From assembly GCF_014836665.1 (NCBI RefSeq), contig NZ_JACSQJ010000002.1:1-64000 (forward strand): a stretch of 64,000 nucleotides of DNA, given 5' to 3'. The first letter of the stretch is position 1. Each line of letters opens with the position of its first letter. The notes beneath the pieces were generated by a model. The model was given only the letters and a program-made list of their open reading frames with translations, ran no database searches and was not told the origin of the DNA. Positions 63,115-64,000 of this stretch are shown here, one piece after another. Origin of the DNA: Luteimonas colneyensis (lineage in GTDB: Bacteria > Pseudomonadota > Gammaproteobacteria > Xanthomonadales > Xanthomonadaceae). The position numbers and the translations under genes were made by a program.

Positions 63115-64000
63115 GGTCGCCCCAGAAGTCGTAGAAGTTGAACCAGTTGTACGGCGCATCGCGCACGTGATGTTCGAGGCGCGCGGCATAACGCGCGATG
63201 AGCGCCGGCACTGCCGCCGCGCGTTCGCGCCGCGGGATCGCCAGCCCGTCGCTGAACGGTTCGAAGGCCAGATCGTAGCGGTTGCCGCCGCGGTACAGGC
63301 CGAAGGCCAGCTGCACCGGCACCTGCAGCACCGAGGCCAGCAGCCACGGCGCCACCGGGAACTCCGCGTGGTCACCGAGGAAGGGCACCGCCAGCGAGGC
63401 CTCGCCCGGCTGCGTGCGGTCGACCAGCAGCGCGACCAGCGCGCCTTCGGCCGCCGCCTGCTGGATCGCGAACATGATCGCCGGCCCGTCCTGCGAGGCG
63501 TCGATCACCGAGGCCGCGATCTCCGGGTTGAGCGCGTCCAGCAGCTGGGTGACAGCGGGGCTGTGGGCCTTGTCGAGCACGACGCGGATCTTCTGCTCCG
63601 GACGCTGGCGGCCGAGTACGCGCAGCACCTCGAAGCTGCCGAGGTGGGAGCCGAACACCAGCACGCCCTGGCCGCGGTCGAGCGCCGCGTGCAGCGACTC
63701 CAGCCCCGACACCCGGATGTCGAAGCGCTGCATGTCGCCGCCAAGCAGGAACACGCGGTCGAGGATGGTGGCGGCGAAGGTGTGGATGTGGCGGGCGACG
63801 TCGCGCAGGCGCGCCGGCCGCCCGAGCACGCGCGACAGGTAGGCGCGGGAATCACGCCGCTCCTCGCCGCGGCGGGCCAGGAAGTAGGCCGTGATCGGGA
63901 CCAGGAGCAGGCGCGCCAGGCCGCGGCCGCCGCGCAGGCTGAAGCTGCGCAGCAGCCACAGCGCGAACAGTCCGCCGCCTTCCCGGCGCTGCTTCCAGCT
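62975..64000 (-). CDS. LpxL/HtrB-like acyltransferase, cut by the window edge
   Basis: The frame is open to the right edge, where it reads SWKQRREGGGLFALWLLRSF, so the first few residues lie outside. GVLVFGSHLGSFEVLR carries the acyltransferase HxxxxE-type pattern in shifted form (His, then Glu), and YNWFNFYDFWG is the family C-terminus. About 48 further residues (DPAPGATTPGPAPAPQPGPA) overlap the LolA-like gene. It probably attaches an acyl or polyene chain to a lipid acceptor in the inner membrane. No stop codon interrupts the 63830-64000 segment. Confidence 0.85.
   Translation of the reverse strand, partial: SWKQRREGGGLFALWLLRSFSLRGGRGLARLLLVPITAYFLARRGEERRDSRAYLSRVLGRPARLRDVARHIHTFAATILDRVFLLGGDMQRFDIRVSGLESLHAALDRGQGVLVFGSHLGSFEVLRVLGRQRPEQKIRVVLDKAHSPAVTQLLDALNPEIAASVIDASQDGPAIMFAIQQAAAEGALVALLVDRTQPGEASLAVPFLGDHAEFPVAPWLLASVLQVPVQLAFGLYRGGNRYDLAFEPFSDGLAIPRRERAAAVPALIARYAARLEHHVRDAPYNWFNFYDFWGDREHSRSHQDPAPGATTPGPAPAPQPGPAAGDAAGGGAPVRRAAGSG

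Overview
The window is about 64 kb of very GC-rich, tightly packed bacterial chromosome. The gene content points to a gammaproteobacterium of the Lysobacteraceae (Xanthomonadaceae), close to Lysobacter or Luteimonas. The signs are an aryl-polyene/xanthomonadin-type pigment cluster, a TonB-receptor-centred maltodextrin locus, a complete-looking Entner-Doudoroff operon except for one damaged gene, several secreted S9 peptidases, xanthomonad-type REP hairpins and a C-rich-loop sRNA. The genus is an inference. I saw no tRNA, rRNA, CRISPR array, prophage or insertion sequence.

Region 1 (0-14.5 kb) is mixed chromosomal backbone. It holds an FAD oxidoreductase, a secreted PQQ-type sugar dehydrogenase with a CxxCH site and a ricin-type lectin tail, a CopD-like membrane protein, a giant membrane-anchored ankyrin protein coupled to YcgL, the bd-type quinol oxidase CydAB, an S9 peptidase, oxygen-dependent HemF, a long inverted repeat and a DUF421 protein.

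Region 2 (14.6-33 kb) is a starch/maltodextrin utilisation locus. It contains a LacI regulator, a lipoprotein amylase, an MFS sugar transporter, a cytoplasmic GH13 alpha-glucosidase, a pullulanase, a GH97 alpha-glucosidase, a large secreted GH13 amylase, a TonB-dependent receptor and a sodium/sugar symporter. An exactly repeated 19-bp LacI-type operator lies in both divergent promoter regions.

Region 3 (33-38.9 kb) carries zwf, pgl, edd, glk and eda on the minus strand, mostly with overlapping stop and start codons. The pgl gene has lost its N-terminal half and contains a hexanucleotide expansion. A variant of the maltodextrin operator sits upstream of zwf, so sugar uptake and glucose-6-phosphate catabolism may share a regulator. 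Between polA and zwf lies a candidate sRNA of about 125 nt. It has a 5' hairpin, two hairpins with C-rich loops and a terminator hairpin with a C-rich loop, in the same position relative to polA as Spot 42 (spf) and ErsA.

Region 4 (38.9-52.3 kb) is housekeeping: polA, small xanthomonad membrane or lipoprotein genes, uvrD, a PAS-GGDEF-EAL protein, a UPF0114 membrane protein, a glutathione transferase and a DPP-IV peptidase.

Region 5 (52.4-64 kb) is part of an aryl-polyene/xanthomonadin cluster in two convergent halves. The plus strand carries ketosynthase, chain-length factor, glycosyltransferase, a flavoprotein with flavin-dependent-halogenase signatures and a CPA2 antiporter. The minus strand carries acyltransferase, LolA-like protein, MMPL exporter, hotdog dehydratase and ketoreductase. 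The cluster continues beyond the right edge.
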